Assembly (NCBI GenBank): GCA_034509925.1
Contig: CM067537.1
Location: 62,001-126,000 of the forward strand
Source of the DNA: Hirudinaria manillensis
Lineage: Eukaryota; Annelida; Clitellata; Hirudinida; Hirudinidae
Reading direction: 5' to 3'
DNA length: 64,000 nucleotides
Of the stretch, positions 1 through 9,743 are shown piece by piece (within the stretch, counting starts at the first letter, position 1; each line of letters starts with the position of its first letter). The translations under genes were made by a program, and so were the position numbers. The notes beneath the pieces are model-generated. The model searched no databases and had not been told where the DNA came from. It saw nothing but the letters and a program-made list of their open reading frames with translations.

Positions 1-2
1 CG

Positions 3-2642
3 ACAACAACAGGCCCAACAGTAACATCAGGATCGACAACAACTGGTTCTACAGTAACATCAGCATCGACAACAACTGGCCCAACAGTAACATCTGGATC
101 TACAACGACAAGTCCTACAGTAACATCAGGATCAACAACAACTGGCCCAACTGTAACAACCGGATCTACCACAACAAGGGCAACAGTAACATCAGCATCA
201 ACAACAACAGGTCCTACAGTAACATCAGCATCGACAACAACAGGCCCAACAGCAACATCTGGATCTACAACGACAAGTCCTACAGTAACATCAGGATCAA
301 CAACAATTGGCCCAACAGTAACAACCGGATCCAGCACAACTGGCCCAACAGCAACAACCGGATCTACCACAACAGGCCCAACAGTAACATCTGGATCCAC
401 AACAACAGGTCCTACACTAACATCAGGATCAACAACAACTGGCCCAACAGTAACAACCGGATCTACCACCACAGGGACAACAGTAACATCAGCATCGACA
501 ATAACAGTCCCAACAGCAACATCAGGATCGACAACAACAGGCCCAACAGCAACATCAGCATCGACAACAACAGGCCCAACAGTAACATCAGGATCGACAA
601 CAACTGGTTCTACAGTAACATCAGCATCGACAACAACTGGCCCAACAGTAACAACCGGATCTACCACAACTGGGACAACAGTAATATCAGCATCGACAAC
701 AACAGGATCCTCAACAACAGGTCCTACACTAACATCAGCTTCGACAACAACAGGCCCAACAGTAACATCTGGATCCACAACAACAGGTCCTACCCTAACA
801 TCAGGATCAACAACAACTGGCCCAACAGTAACATCAGGATCAACAACAACAGGCCCAACAGCAACATCTGGATCTACAACGACAAGTCCTACAGTAACAT
901 CAGGATCCACAACAACTGGTTCTACAGTAACATCAGCATCGACAACAACTGGCCCAACAGTAACAACCGGATCTACCACAACAGGCCCAACAGTAACATC
1001 AGGATCGACAACAACAGGCCCAACAGCAACATCTGGATCCACAACAACTGGTTCTACAGTAACATCAGCATCGACAACCACTGGTCCAACAGTAACAACC
1101 GGATCTACCACAACTGGGACAACAGTAACATCAGCATCAACAACAACAGGTCCAACAGTAACAACAGGATCGACAACAACAGGCCCAACAGAAACACCTG
1201 GATCTACAACAACAGGCCCAACAGCAACATCTGGATCCACAACAACAGGTCCTACAGTAACATCAGGATCGACAACAACTGGCCCAACAGTAACAACCGG
1301 ATCTACCACAACAGGGACAACAGTAACATCAGCATCGACAACAACAGGCCCAACAGTAACATCTGGATCCACAACAACAGGTCCTACCCTAACATCAGGA
1401 TCAACAACAACTGGCCCAACAGTAACATCAGGATCAACAACAACAGGCCCAACAGCAACATCTGGATCTACAACGACAAGTCCTACAGTAACATCAGGAT
1501 CCACAACAACTGGTTCTACAGTAACATCAGCATCGACAACAACTGGCCCAACAGTAACAACCGGATCTACCACAACAGGCCCAACAGTAACATCAGGATC
1601 GACAACAACAGGCCCAACAGCAACATCTGGATCCACAACAACTGGTTCTACAGTAACATCAGCATCGACAACCACTGGTCCAACAGTAACAACCGGATCT
1701 ACCACAACTGGGACAACAGTAACATCAGCATCAACAACAACAGGTCCAACAGTAACAACAGGATCGACAACAACAGGCCCAACAGAAACACCTGGATCTA
1801 CAACAACAGGCCCAACAGCAACATCTGGATCCACAACAACAGGTCCTACAGTAACATCAGGATCGACAACAACTGGCCCAACAGTAACAACCGGATCTAC
1901 CACAACAGGGACAACAGTAACATCAGCATCGACAACAACAGGCCCAACAGTAACATCAGGATCGACAACAACAGGCCCAACAGAAACACCTGGATCTACA
2001 ACAACAGGCCCAACAGCAACATCTGGATCCACAACAACAGGTCCTACAGTAACATCAGGATCGACAACAACTGGCCCAACAGTAACAACCGGATCTACCA
2101 CAACAGGGACAACAGTAACATCAGCATCGACAACAACAGGCCCAACAGTAACATCAGGATCGACAACAACAGGCCCAACAGCAACATCTGGATCCACAAC
2201 AACTGGTTCTACAGTAACATCAGCATCGACAACCACTGGTCCAACAGTAACAACCGGATCTACCACAACTGGGACAACAGTAACATCAGCATCAACAACA
2301 ACAGGTCCAACAGTAACAACAGGATCGACAACAACAGGCCCAACAGAAACACCTGGATCTACAACAACAGGCCCAACAGCAACATCTGGATCCACAACAA
2401 CAGGTCCTACAGTAACATCAGGATCGACAACAACTGGCCCAACAGTAACAACCGGATCTACCACAACAGGGACAACAGTAACATCAGCATCGACAACAAC
2501 AGGCCCAACAGTAACATCAGGATCGACAACAACAGGCCCAACAGCAACATCTGGATCTACAACGACAAGTCCTACAGTAACATCAGGATCCACAACAACT
2601 GGATCAACAGTAACATCAGCATCGACAACAACAGGATCAACA
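3..2642 (+). repeat. 33-bp coding tandem array with 198-bp higher-order units
   Basis: Units are 33 bp (11 codons). A marked variant containing GAAACACCTG recurs at 1191, 1785, 1983 and 2346. The spacings are 594, 198 and 363 bp, all exact multiples of 33, so blocks of several units have been copied in frame. Unit variants (ACAGTAACATCAGC, ACAGTAACAACCGG, ACAGCAACATCTGG) recur in a fixed order within blocks. Confidence 0.85.
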
Positions 2643-4454
2643 GCATCCACGACAGTGTCAACAACAACAGAAACCACCACAACTATACCAACAACAACTG
2701 AATCCTCGACAGTGCCAACATCAACTGAATCCTCGACAGTGTCAACAACAACTGGATCAACTGCTGTGCCAACAACAACAGAATCCACCACAACTATACC
2801 AACAACAACTGAATCCACGACAGTGTCAACAACAACTGAATCCTCGACAGTGTCATCAACAACTGGATCCACTGCTGTGCCAACAACAACAGAATACACC
2901 ACAACTATACCAACAACAACTGAATCCACGACAATGTCAACAACAACTAAAACCACCACAACCATACCAACAACAACTGAATCCTCGACAGTTTCAACAA
3001 CAACTGAAACCACCACAACAACTGGATCCACTACTGTGCCAAAAACAACTGAAACCACCACAACTATACCAACAACAATTGAATCCACGACAGTGTCAAC
3101 AACAACTGAAACCACCACAACTATACCAACAACAACTGAATCCTCGACAGTTTCAACAACAACTGAAACCACCACAACTATACCAACAACAACTGAATCC
3201 TCAACGGTGTCAACAACAACTGGATCCACCACTATACCAACAACAAATGAATCCACGACAATGTCAACAACAACTGAATCCACCACATCTATGTCAACAA
3301 CAACTGAATCCACAACTATTCCAACAACATCTGAATCCACCACAACTATACCAACAACAAGAGAACCCACGACAGTGTCAACGACAACTGAAACCACCAC
3401 AACTATACCAACAACAACTGAATCCTCGACAGTTTCAACAACAACTGAAACCACCACAACTATACCAACAACAAATGAATCCACGACAATGTCAACAACA
3501 ACTGAATCCACCAAAACTATGTCAACAACAACTGAATCCACAACTATTCCAACAACATCTGAATCCACCACAACTATACCAACAACAAGAGAACCCACGA
3601 CAGTGTCAACGACAACTGAAACCACCACAACTATACCAACAACAACTGAAACCACAACAATAACAATCGGATCCACTACTGTGCCAACAACAACTAAATC
3701 CACGACAGTTTCAACAACAACTGGACCCACAACTATACTAACAACAACTGAATCCACCGCAACTATACCAACAACAACTGAATCCACGACAGCGTCAACA
3801 ACAACTGAAATTACCACAACTATACCAACAACAACTGAATCCACAACTATTTCAACAACATCTGAATCCACCACAACTATTCCAACAACAACTGAATCCT
3901 CAACTCTGCCATCAACAACTGAATCCACGACAGTGTTGACAACAACTGAATCCACCACAACTATACCAACTACAACTGAATCCACCACAAGTATTCCAAC
4001 AACAACTGAATCCACCACAACTATTCCAACAACAATTGAATCCACCACAACTATGCCAACAACAACTGAATCCACCACAACTATGTCAACAATATCTGAA
4101 TCCACCACAACTATTCCAACAACAACGGAATCCACGACAGCGTCAACAACAACTGAAACCACCACAACTATACCAACTACAACTGAATCCACCACAAGTT
4201 TTCCAACAACAACTGAATCCACCACAACTATTCCAACAACAATTGAATCCAGAACTATAGTAACAACAACCGAGTCCACCACAACTATACCAACGACGTC
4301 GGAATCCACACCAACTTTGGCAACAACAACTGAATCCATCTCATCTATGCCAACGACCACTGATTCCACAACAACACTACCAACAACGAGCGAATCAACC
4401 ACAACATTGGCAACCGAGTCCACCACAACTATTTCTATTTCTTCGACAAGTTAA
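3..4454 (+). CDS. Mucin-like Thr/Ser/Pro repeat protein, copy A (5' partial)
   Basis: The reading frame is open from the left window edge to a TAA at 4452-4454, about 1,483 codons, with no in-frame ATG at its left, so the start and any signal peptide lie outside the window. Codons 1 to about 884 are an 11-residue repeat of type TTTGPTVTSGS. From about 2643 the protein switches to a roughly 10-residue repeat of type TTTESTTTIP. I see no cysteine, no membrane segment and no globular domain. It ends ESTTTISISSTS. Dense Thr/Ser/Pro without Cys is typical of mucin-type O-glycosylated secreted or surface proteins, so a mucus, cuticle or capsule role is likely, but that is inference. Copy B downstream shares the second repeat type, the C-terminus and the 3' flank. 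Frames in the other phase and on the other strand are shadows of the repeat. Confidence 0.75.
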   Translation, partial: TTTGPTVTSGSTTTGSTVTSASTTTGPTVTSGSTTTSPTVTSGSTTTGPTVTTGSTTTRATVTSASTTTGPTVTSASTTTGPTATSGSTTTSPTVTSGSTTIGPTVTTGSSTTGPTATTGSTTTGPTVTSGSTTTGPTLTSGSTTTGPTVTTGSTTTGTTVTSASTITVPTATSGSTTTGPTATSASTTTGPTVTSGSTTTGSTVTSASTTTGPTVTTGSTTTGTTVISASTTTGSSTTGPTLTSASTTTGPTVTSGSTTTGPTLTSGSTTTGPTVTSGSTTTGPTATSGSTTTSPTVTSGSTTTGSTVTSASTTTGPTVTTGSTTTGPTVTSGSTTTGPTATSGSTTTGSTVTSASTTTGPTVTTGSTTTGTTVTSASTTTGPTVTTGSTTTGPTETPGSTTTGPTATSGSTTTGPTVTSGSTTTGPTVTTGSTTTGTTVTSASTTTGPTVTSGSTTTGPTLTSGSTTTGPTVTSGSTTTGPTATSGSTTTSPTVTSGSTTTGSTVTSASTTTGPTVTTGSTTTGPTVTSGSTTTGPTATSGSTTTGSTVTSASTTTGPTVTTGSTTTGTTVTSASTTTGPTVTTGSTTTGPTETPGSTTTGPTATSGSTTTGPTVTSGSTTTGPTVTTGSTTTGTTVTSASTTTGPTVTSGSTTTGPTETPGSTTTGPTATSGSTTTGPTVTSGSTTTGPTVTTGSTTTGTTVTSASTTTGPTVTSGSTTTGPTATSGSTTTGSTVTSASTTTGPTVTTGSTTTGTTVTSASTTTGPTVTTGSTTTGPTETPGSTTTGPTATSGSTTTGPTVTSGSTTTGPTVTTGSTTTGTTVTSASTTTGPTVTSGSTTTGPTATSGSTTTSPTVTSGSTTTGSTVTSASTTTGSTASTTVSTTTETTTTIPTTTESSTVPTSTESSTVSTTTGSTAVPTTTESTTTIPTTTESTTVSTTTESSTVSSTTGSTAVPTTTEYTTTIPTTTESTTMSTTTKTTTTIPTTTESSTVSTTTETTTTTGSTTVPKTTETTTTIPTTIESTTVSTTTETTTTIPTTTESSTVSTTTETTTTIPTTTESSTVSTTTGSTTIPTTNESTTMSTTTESTTSMSTTTESTTIPTTSESTTTIPTTREPTTVSTTTETTTTIPTTTESSTVSTTTETTTTIPTTNESTTMSTTTESTKTMSTTTESTTIPTTSESTTTIPTTREPTTVSTTTETTTTIPTTTETTTITIGSTTVPTTTKSTTVSTTTGPTTILTTTESTATIPTTTESTTASTTTEITTTIPTTTESTTISTTSESTTTIPTTTESSTLPSTTESTTVLTTTESTTTIPTTTESTTSIPTTTESTTTIPTTIESTTTMPTTTESTTTMSTISESTTTIPTTTESTTASTTTETTTTIPTTTESTTSFPTTTESTTTIPTTIESRTIVTTTESTTTIPTTSESTPTLATTTESISSMPTTTDSTTTLPTTSESTTTLATESTTTISISSTS

Positions 4455-4827
4455 TAATTTTTCTGTTAACCTTTAAATATTCATGTATTTTAAGTTTAGT
4501 CTTCCATTATCGATTAATATTTCTCTTTTCTAAAATCTGTTAAAATTGTTTGATAAGTTTCATTTTTTATAACATAATATTTCGTATTTCACTTGACTTT
4601 AACAAATGTTATCATTATCTTAGTCCAACACACAATATCTTTAAGTGTTAATTTCGGGATTATTCTAATATTTCTCATAAATAATTTTCAATGTATATAA
4701 GATTCATTCAGGCTTGCCAACGGATTTTTTAAAAGTAGGTGGTCAATATCACAACCACCAGCTTTAAATCGATAATCTTTTTCTTCTCACACAAATTAAC
4801 AATCCTTCAAATCTTTCATTCTTTCGC

Positions 4828-4926
4828 AATAAAATAATCCTTTTTAAAGAGGAATAGTCAGGGACTTTCTCGTCTTATTTGATGAGGTTAGTACTGACTT
4901 ATTCATAATAAGTGCTCTGTAATAAA
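4828..4926 (+). promoter_or_regulatory. Polyadenylation signals of mucin copy A
   Basis: There are two AATAAA hexamers at 4828-4833 and 4921-4926, about 375 and 470 bases after the stop codon. Equivalent hexamers occur after copy B at 18394-18399 and 18487-18492. Confidence 0.45.
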
Positions 4927-5355
4927 TCATTTTATTCAGCGTTTCTGATATTCATAGCGGACTTAGTGTTCTGCTAGAGCAGCTCATTTCTTTATGCGGG
5001 AAATCATCGAAATGACAAATCAAAGACTGTTTTGATTGCACTGATCCACGGCATTTGGACATTTTTAAATAGTTAATTGAATGCATTTGAACAGTTAATT
5101 AAATACGTTGGTGAAGTGAAGGAGTGAAGAGAAGATGCGGAGGACGGAATTGCATCTATGCAGGCGAAAGATGGAACTGGGACAGAGGTTTTGACGACGG
5201 CTAAAAAAAGACACGCCACATTGCCTTGAAGTGCATCCGTGTACCCCACAGTTTAAAGCTAAAGTGGTCAGAGAAGTCGTGGTCAGAAAGCATAGTAGAT
5301 ATGATTTTCGTCAGCGAGGCGAACTTCACATTGACTGTGTTGGACAAAGGCCGAG

Positions 5356-5363
5356 TATAAATA
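5356..5363 (+). promoter_or_regulatory. Candidate TATA box
   Basis: TATAAATA stands 75 bp upstream of the retroelement and past the copy A poly(A) region, so it could be the core promoter of copy B or of a lost 5' exon. No initiator or start codon could be confirmed. Confidence 0.3.
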
Positions 5364-5433
5364 GTGAATAGTCTTCCAATGATGAGTGTTGAAGAGCCAA
5401 ACCTAATAACTTATTCAATTACTTCAATACTTT

Positions 5434-5438
5434 GGAAC
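5434..5438 (+). repeat. Target-site duplication, left copy (GGAAC)
   Basis: GGAAC directly abuts the TG of the left LTR and is repeated directly after the CA of the right LTR at 8989-8993. A 5-bp duplication fits integrase-mediated insertion of Ty3/gypsy elements. Confidence 0.9.
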
Positions 5439-5546
5439 TGTTGTGACGATGTGCGAGGGGCGGGGCCGGATGTTGTCGAACGATAGTTTGGAGCGTGTTT
5501 GTTTCTTTCGAAGTTTGAAGTTTGTTTCGTTTCTAAAGACTTAACA
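5439..5546 (+). repeat. 5' LTR of the Ty3/gypsy element (108 bp)
   Basis: It starts TG and ends CA and appears identical to 8881-8988. It is unusually short for a Ty3/gypsy LTR. No TATA box is evident inside it; a GC-rich stretch, GAGGGGCGGGGCCGG, lies near its start and could serve as a promoter element. Confidence 0.93.
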
Positions 5547-5548
5547 AC

Positions 5549-5561
5549 TGGCGCAGTCGAC
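5549..5561 (+). promoter_or_regulatory. Primer-binding site of the retroelement
   Basis: TGGCGCAGTCGAC begins two bases after the LTR. The leading TGG is the complement of a tRNA CCA end. The tRNA species was not determined. Confidence 0.6.
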
Positions 5562-5594
5562 AAAAGAAAGTTCAAAATTTGTTTAGTTTCCAAA

Positions 5595-8500
5595 ATGGCC
5601 GACGTTGCAAAGTTGTTGGAAGCATTTACACAGCAAATGGAATTGTTGGTTCGTTCAATAGCTACAAACGCTACACACCACACCGTTCCGAATTTTATTC
5701 CTTTCGAACCTAGCAAAGAATTGTGGAATGATTATATGAACCGCTTCCAGTCATTCATTGAAGCGAATTCAATTCCAGCATCGAAAATTACGCAAGTGTT
5801 TCTGACAAACCAGCCCAGGCTAAACTTTTCCAGTACAAGATATGTTTCGGCAACAGGTGATCCCATTCCGAACATAGGAGTCTGCGAAGTCATAGTTTCG
5901 ACATCGGACGTCAAAAACGTAGCTCTAGAATTCAATGTCACCAAGTTACCAAAGCTCAACATCATTGGGAGGAAAGCCATAGTCGAATTAAAAATCGACG
6001 TTTCAAGCTTGCTACACAACCACGTTTTGAAAATTGATGAAGATCTTGATTCGAAAACCGTTGAAAAAGCGTGTTATAAAATTTGCCACGATTTCAAAGA
6101 ATGCTTCGAGCCAGAACTTGGTTGTTTGAAAGATTTCGAGTTAGAGGTAAAATTCAAACCAGACTCATCGCCAATTTTTGTCAAGGCAAGAACAGTGCCA
6201 TTTGCAATTCAGGAAGATCTAAACCAGGCTCTTGATGCAGGAATAAAGAAAGGGATTTGGACCCCAACTCATTTCAATGATTACGGAACTCCAATTGTAC
6301 CGATTCGAAAGAGTCTGAAACCTGGAGAGCAGAAAGCCAATTTTAGAATCTGTGGCGATTATTCTGTTACCGTAAATTCACAATTAGAACCACATAGGTA
6401 TCCTATGCCCCTTCCAGAGGATCTGATGAGAAAACTGGGAGGAAGTCGATACTTCAGTAAAATCGATTTGGCAGACGCATTCAACCAAATTAAACTTGCA
6501 CCTGCGAGCCAGAAGAAGCTCGCGCTGACAACAAATAGAGGAGTGCTTCTTCAAACGAGACTACCTTTTGGTATCATTTCAGCCCCGGGTTATTTCCAAG
6601 AGATAATGGACAAACTAACTTGCGATCTGCAAGGAGTAGCAGTCTATTTGGACGATATTCTTATCGGAGGTTCGAATTCCAAAGAACATATTCAAAACCT
6701 GAAACTATTACTTCAACGATTGAGAGACAAAGGTCTCAGATGTAACAAAAAGAAATGCATTTTTGCTAAAGATTCAATTGAATACCTTGGACTTGTTGTT
6801 TCAAAAAGCGGAATAGAAAAAGGGAAACGAGTTGACGCCTTGACTAGCATGCCAAGACCAACAAATGTCCCGACATTGCGATCGTTTTTGGGTTCAGTTC
6901 AGTTTTACCACAAGTTCATTCCAAACCTTTCAACGATTGCGGAACCGTTGACGAGCCTCACCAGAAAAGAATCACTCTGGAGATGGAGTTTGGAAGCAGA
7001 GAGGTCGTTTCAAAAGTTGAAGGAGATCTTAGCGAACGAGGTGCAGCTTGCACATTTTGACAAATCTCTTCCTTTGGGAATTGCATGTGATGCATCAGAT
7101 TTTGGAATCGGTGCAGTTTTGTTTCACAGATATCCGGATGGAAGTGAACGACCAATATTGCACATTTCAAAGACACTGTCAACATCACAAAGAAATTATA
7201 GTCAGATACATAAGGAAGCACTTTCGATTATTTACGCGCTGCAGAAATTCCATCAATACCTTTACGGACGAAACTTTATCTTAGTGACGGATCACAAACC
7301 TTTGTTGTCGCTTTTCAGCCCTTCAAAACTCACCCCATTATTAGCAGCAAATCGTTTAGCCCGATGGGCATTGATACTACACCAGTACGATTATTCGATA
7401 GAGTACCGACGATCCGAAAGTCATGGTAACGCGGATGCACTTAGTCGGTTACCAAGTGGGAAAGATGACAATTTTGACGCCGGTGAGGATGAAGACGACG
7501 ACCTTACAGTTTGTACAATCAGTGCCATAAGTAAACAGATCCGACCAACTGATTCTCAGGTCTTGACAAAGGAATCGCGCAGAGACAGGATAATTTCAAC
7601 TGTCGTACGATTCTTAAAAGAGGGATGGCCTCGAGTTGTAGATGCACAAATTCGACATTTTCAAAAGTTGGAAGATGCTCTGACAGTGCAAAATGATTGT
7701 CTTATCTTCGGAAACAGAATCGTAGTTCCTGAGAAACTTAGACTACACGTTATGGGTCTATTGCACCTTGGACATTGCGGTATGAGGAGAATGAAGCAAC
7801 TGGCACGAACCGTTGTTTACTGGCCGGGAATTGATGCCGACATTGAGGAGATGTGTAGGAAATGCACATCTTGCGCGGAACATCAGAACAACCCACCAAA
7901 GTTCTCAAATCATCCGTGGATGCTACCTGAAAGACCTTGGAGTAGAATCCACGTAGATCACGCAGTTAATTTCATGGGAAAGAACTGGCTGGTGGTAGTC
8001 GATAGTTATTCTAAGTACCCATGCATCCATTCTACTTCAAGCATAACTGCCAGAACGACTATGGAATTACTGGAGGAGGATTTTGCTCATTTTGGATATC
8101 CCCATACTCTCGTAACGGACAATGCGCCCACATTTACATCCTCAGAATTTCAAGAGTATCTCAGGGAAAGAGGTATTCTACACCTGAGAGGAGCCCCATA
8201 CCATCCAGCTACAAACGGGCAGGCGGAAAGATTAGTCCAAACTTTTAAACAATCCCTGAAGAAATCGCGGCTTCCAACTATCCAGGCGCTACAGGAATTC
8301 CTCATGCAATATCGTCGAACTCCTTTGGAGTCTGGTTACTCTCCTAGTGAACTTCTGAACGGAAGACAATTACGAAGCAAATTAGATGCGCTTTTGCCTT
8401 CAGTGCCGCACATTGCCCAGGAACTACAAAACCGTCAGAACAAGCCTACATCAAAGAGATCGAGTAACACCCAATTCACCGTCGGGAAGCCATGCTACGT

Positions 8501-8887
8501 TCAACGCAGCGGTCCAGGCAAGGATCGCATTCCTAGATGGATCCCGGCAGTGGTGATTCAAGTCTTGGGTCCTCGTCATGTCTTAATACAGGCAGTGCCA
8601 AAAGGACCCACTTTGAAAAGGCACGTCGAACAATTGAGGCCCAGACATGGGGTAGAGGAAGACGATGATCCGGGCATGGTGCCGGGTCCCACTCCCAATT
8701 CAAGGAACATTTCAACTTCTACAACTGCGCAAACCACAGTCCCGAGGAGACCCAGGGGTCGGCCAAAAGGACGAAGAAACTTCCAACGGCCAATAGTCCC
8801 GGATTCTGAGACTACACTTCCTCGACACTCAGAGAGGTTACGCCTAAAAGCTCTGAGAAACTTTTCGGCTGGCGTGGAGGTGTTGTG
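5595..8887 (+). CDS. Retroelement polyprotein: truncated gag, RT, RNase H, integrase
   Basis: The first ATG is at 5595 (AAAATGG context), giving about 1,097 residues; the frame is open upstream to 5499 without ATG. Residues 1 to about 73 resemble a gag N-terminus. An abrupt junction near 5815 leads straight into the end of the protease region, so capsid, zinc knuckle and the protease DTG/DSG active site are absent. RT shows RLPFG and the catalytic YLDD at 6645-6656 (residue 351). RNase H has the IACDASDFG aspartates and an HKEAL glutamate motif. Integrase has an HHCC zinc module (HLGH with CRKCTSC) and a DD35E triad at residues 788, 842 and 878. No stop or frameshift interrupts it, so the pol enzymes look intact. 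The C-terminal tail contains a GRPKGRR basic motif. Confidence 0.9.
8867..8880 (+). promoter_or_regulatory. Candidate polypurine tract
   Basis: The stretch before the right LTR is G-rich (GGCGTGGAGG at 8871-8880) but interrupted by pyrimidines, so it is a weak polypurine tract placed where plus-strand priming would be expected. Confidence 0.4.
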
Positions 8888-8988
8888 ACGATGTGCGAGG
8901 GGCGGGGCCGGATGTTGTCGAACGATAGTTTGGAGCGTGTTTGTTTCTTTCGAAGTTTGAAGTTTGTTTCGTTTCTAAAGACTTAACA
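8881..8988 (+). repeat. 3' LTR of the Ty3/gypsy element (108 bp)
   Basis: It matches 5439-5546 at every position I compared and is followed by GGAAC at 8989-8993. The polyprotein stop lies in the first bases of this LTR. Confidence 0.93.
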
Positions 8989-9743
8989 GGAACCATTAAG
9001 AAAGTAGTTTTGGTCACAAAAGGCATATATACGCGCTGTGTTTTTCGATATCGAGCTATAATACGACATCAACTCAATTACAATTTCACTATAGAACCAC
9101 ATAATCCAAAAAGATCACCTTTACTTCTTCCAAAATTTCTTTTATTTCTAACATAGAAAGATAAAATTTCGCCACTAAAATATAAAAAATTTTTGAAGAA
9201 AATCTTATTGTCAGAGATTTTTTAAGACCGTGCAGATCTAATGTGTCTAAAAATTCTGAAGTTAGGGTCACAAGCCATTCCATGTTCATGATCGGACAAT
9301 TAGTCAACGTTTCTAGTGTCGTTCTATTTCATTTAAGATATTATTTAAAAAATCTCAAAAATTATTAAACATTATAATTAAACTCAAAAATTCTTTTAGA
9401 ATCGACATAAGTCAAATACAACCGCATAAAATTCTGCATTCATTTATAAATAAGCCTGAAATAAGATACTATTGTCGTGCGCAACATATAAGTCTCAGAT
9501 GAAATACTTATGATCAACATTATGCCAACAATCCATTAAACCAGGATTCATATCAGTAACATTTACTAAGTAAGATAACACTCAATTCAGACAAACAAAA
9601 ATTATACCAAGTGACATAAAAATTAACAATAACTGAAGAAAAGTCAAAATAAAAAAAAAATTATAAAACTAAATTAAATAACTTCTACGGTGATACAAAC
9701 GAAAGTAACATATTAGAATTAACATTTTCAAAAATAAACGCAG
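8989..9743 (+). other. AT-rich spacer before mucin copy B
   Basis: It starts with the right target-site copy GGAAC (8989-8993). The region is AT-rich; a TATATA motif occurs near 9026. I found no convincing signal-peptide exon for copy B. The copy B frame is open from 9653 onward without ATG. Confidence 0.6.

Larger units (their letters stand above)
4455..5438 (+). other. 3' flank of mucin copy A and upstream region of copy B
   Basis: The first part, to about 4965, is the 3' UTR and flank of copy A and aligns base by base, with scattered changes, to 18002-18515 after copy B. It holds AATAAA at 4828-4833 and 4921-4926, both also present after copy B. From about 4965 the sequence is unique. A TATAAATA box at 5356-5363 lies shortly before the retroelement insertion. 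No exon is recognisable. Confidence 0.7.
5439..8988 (+). mobile_element. Ty3/gypsy-type LTR retroelement, 3,550 bp, gag/protease-deleted
   Basis: The element is bounded by two 108-bp direct repeats starting TGTTGTGACG and ending CTTAACA, flanked by the 5-bp duplication GGAAC. A primer-binding-site-like TGGCGCAGTCGAC follows the left LTR after two bases. A G-rich tract, GGCGTGGAGG, precedes the right LTR. It carries one long frame in the order short gag N-terminus, C-terminal end of the protease region, reverse transcriptase, RNase H, integrase; RT before integrase defines the Ty3/gypsy order. It is shorter than the roughly 4.5-6 kb usual for such elements because gag and protease are mostly missing. 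The LTRs read identical by eye, which implies a recent insertion. Its own frame lacks capsid, nucleocapsid and protease, so new copies would need those supplied in trans. Confidence 0.93.

Noticed and set aside
3..2642. CRISPR-like regular repeats
   Set aside because: Units are contiguous with no unique spacers, and the genome is eukaryotic.
3079..4260. Gln/Pro-rich + strand frames inside mucin copy A, and one at 17442-18086 in copy B
   Set aside because: They are out-of-phase readings of the ACA-rich repeat, broken at points where the Thr/Ser frame stays open.
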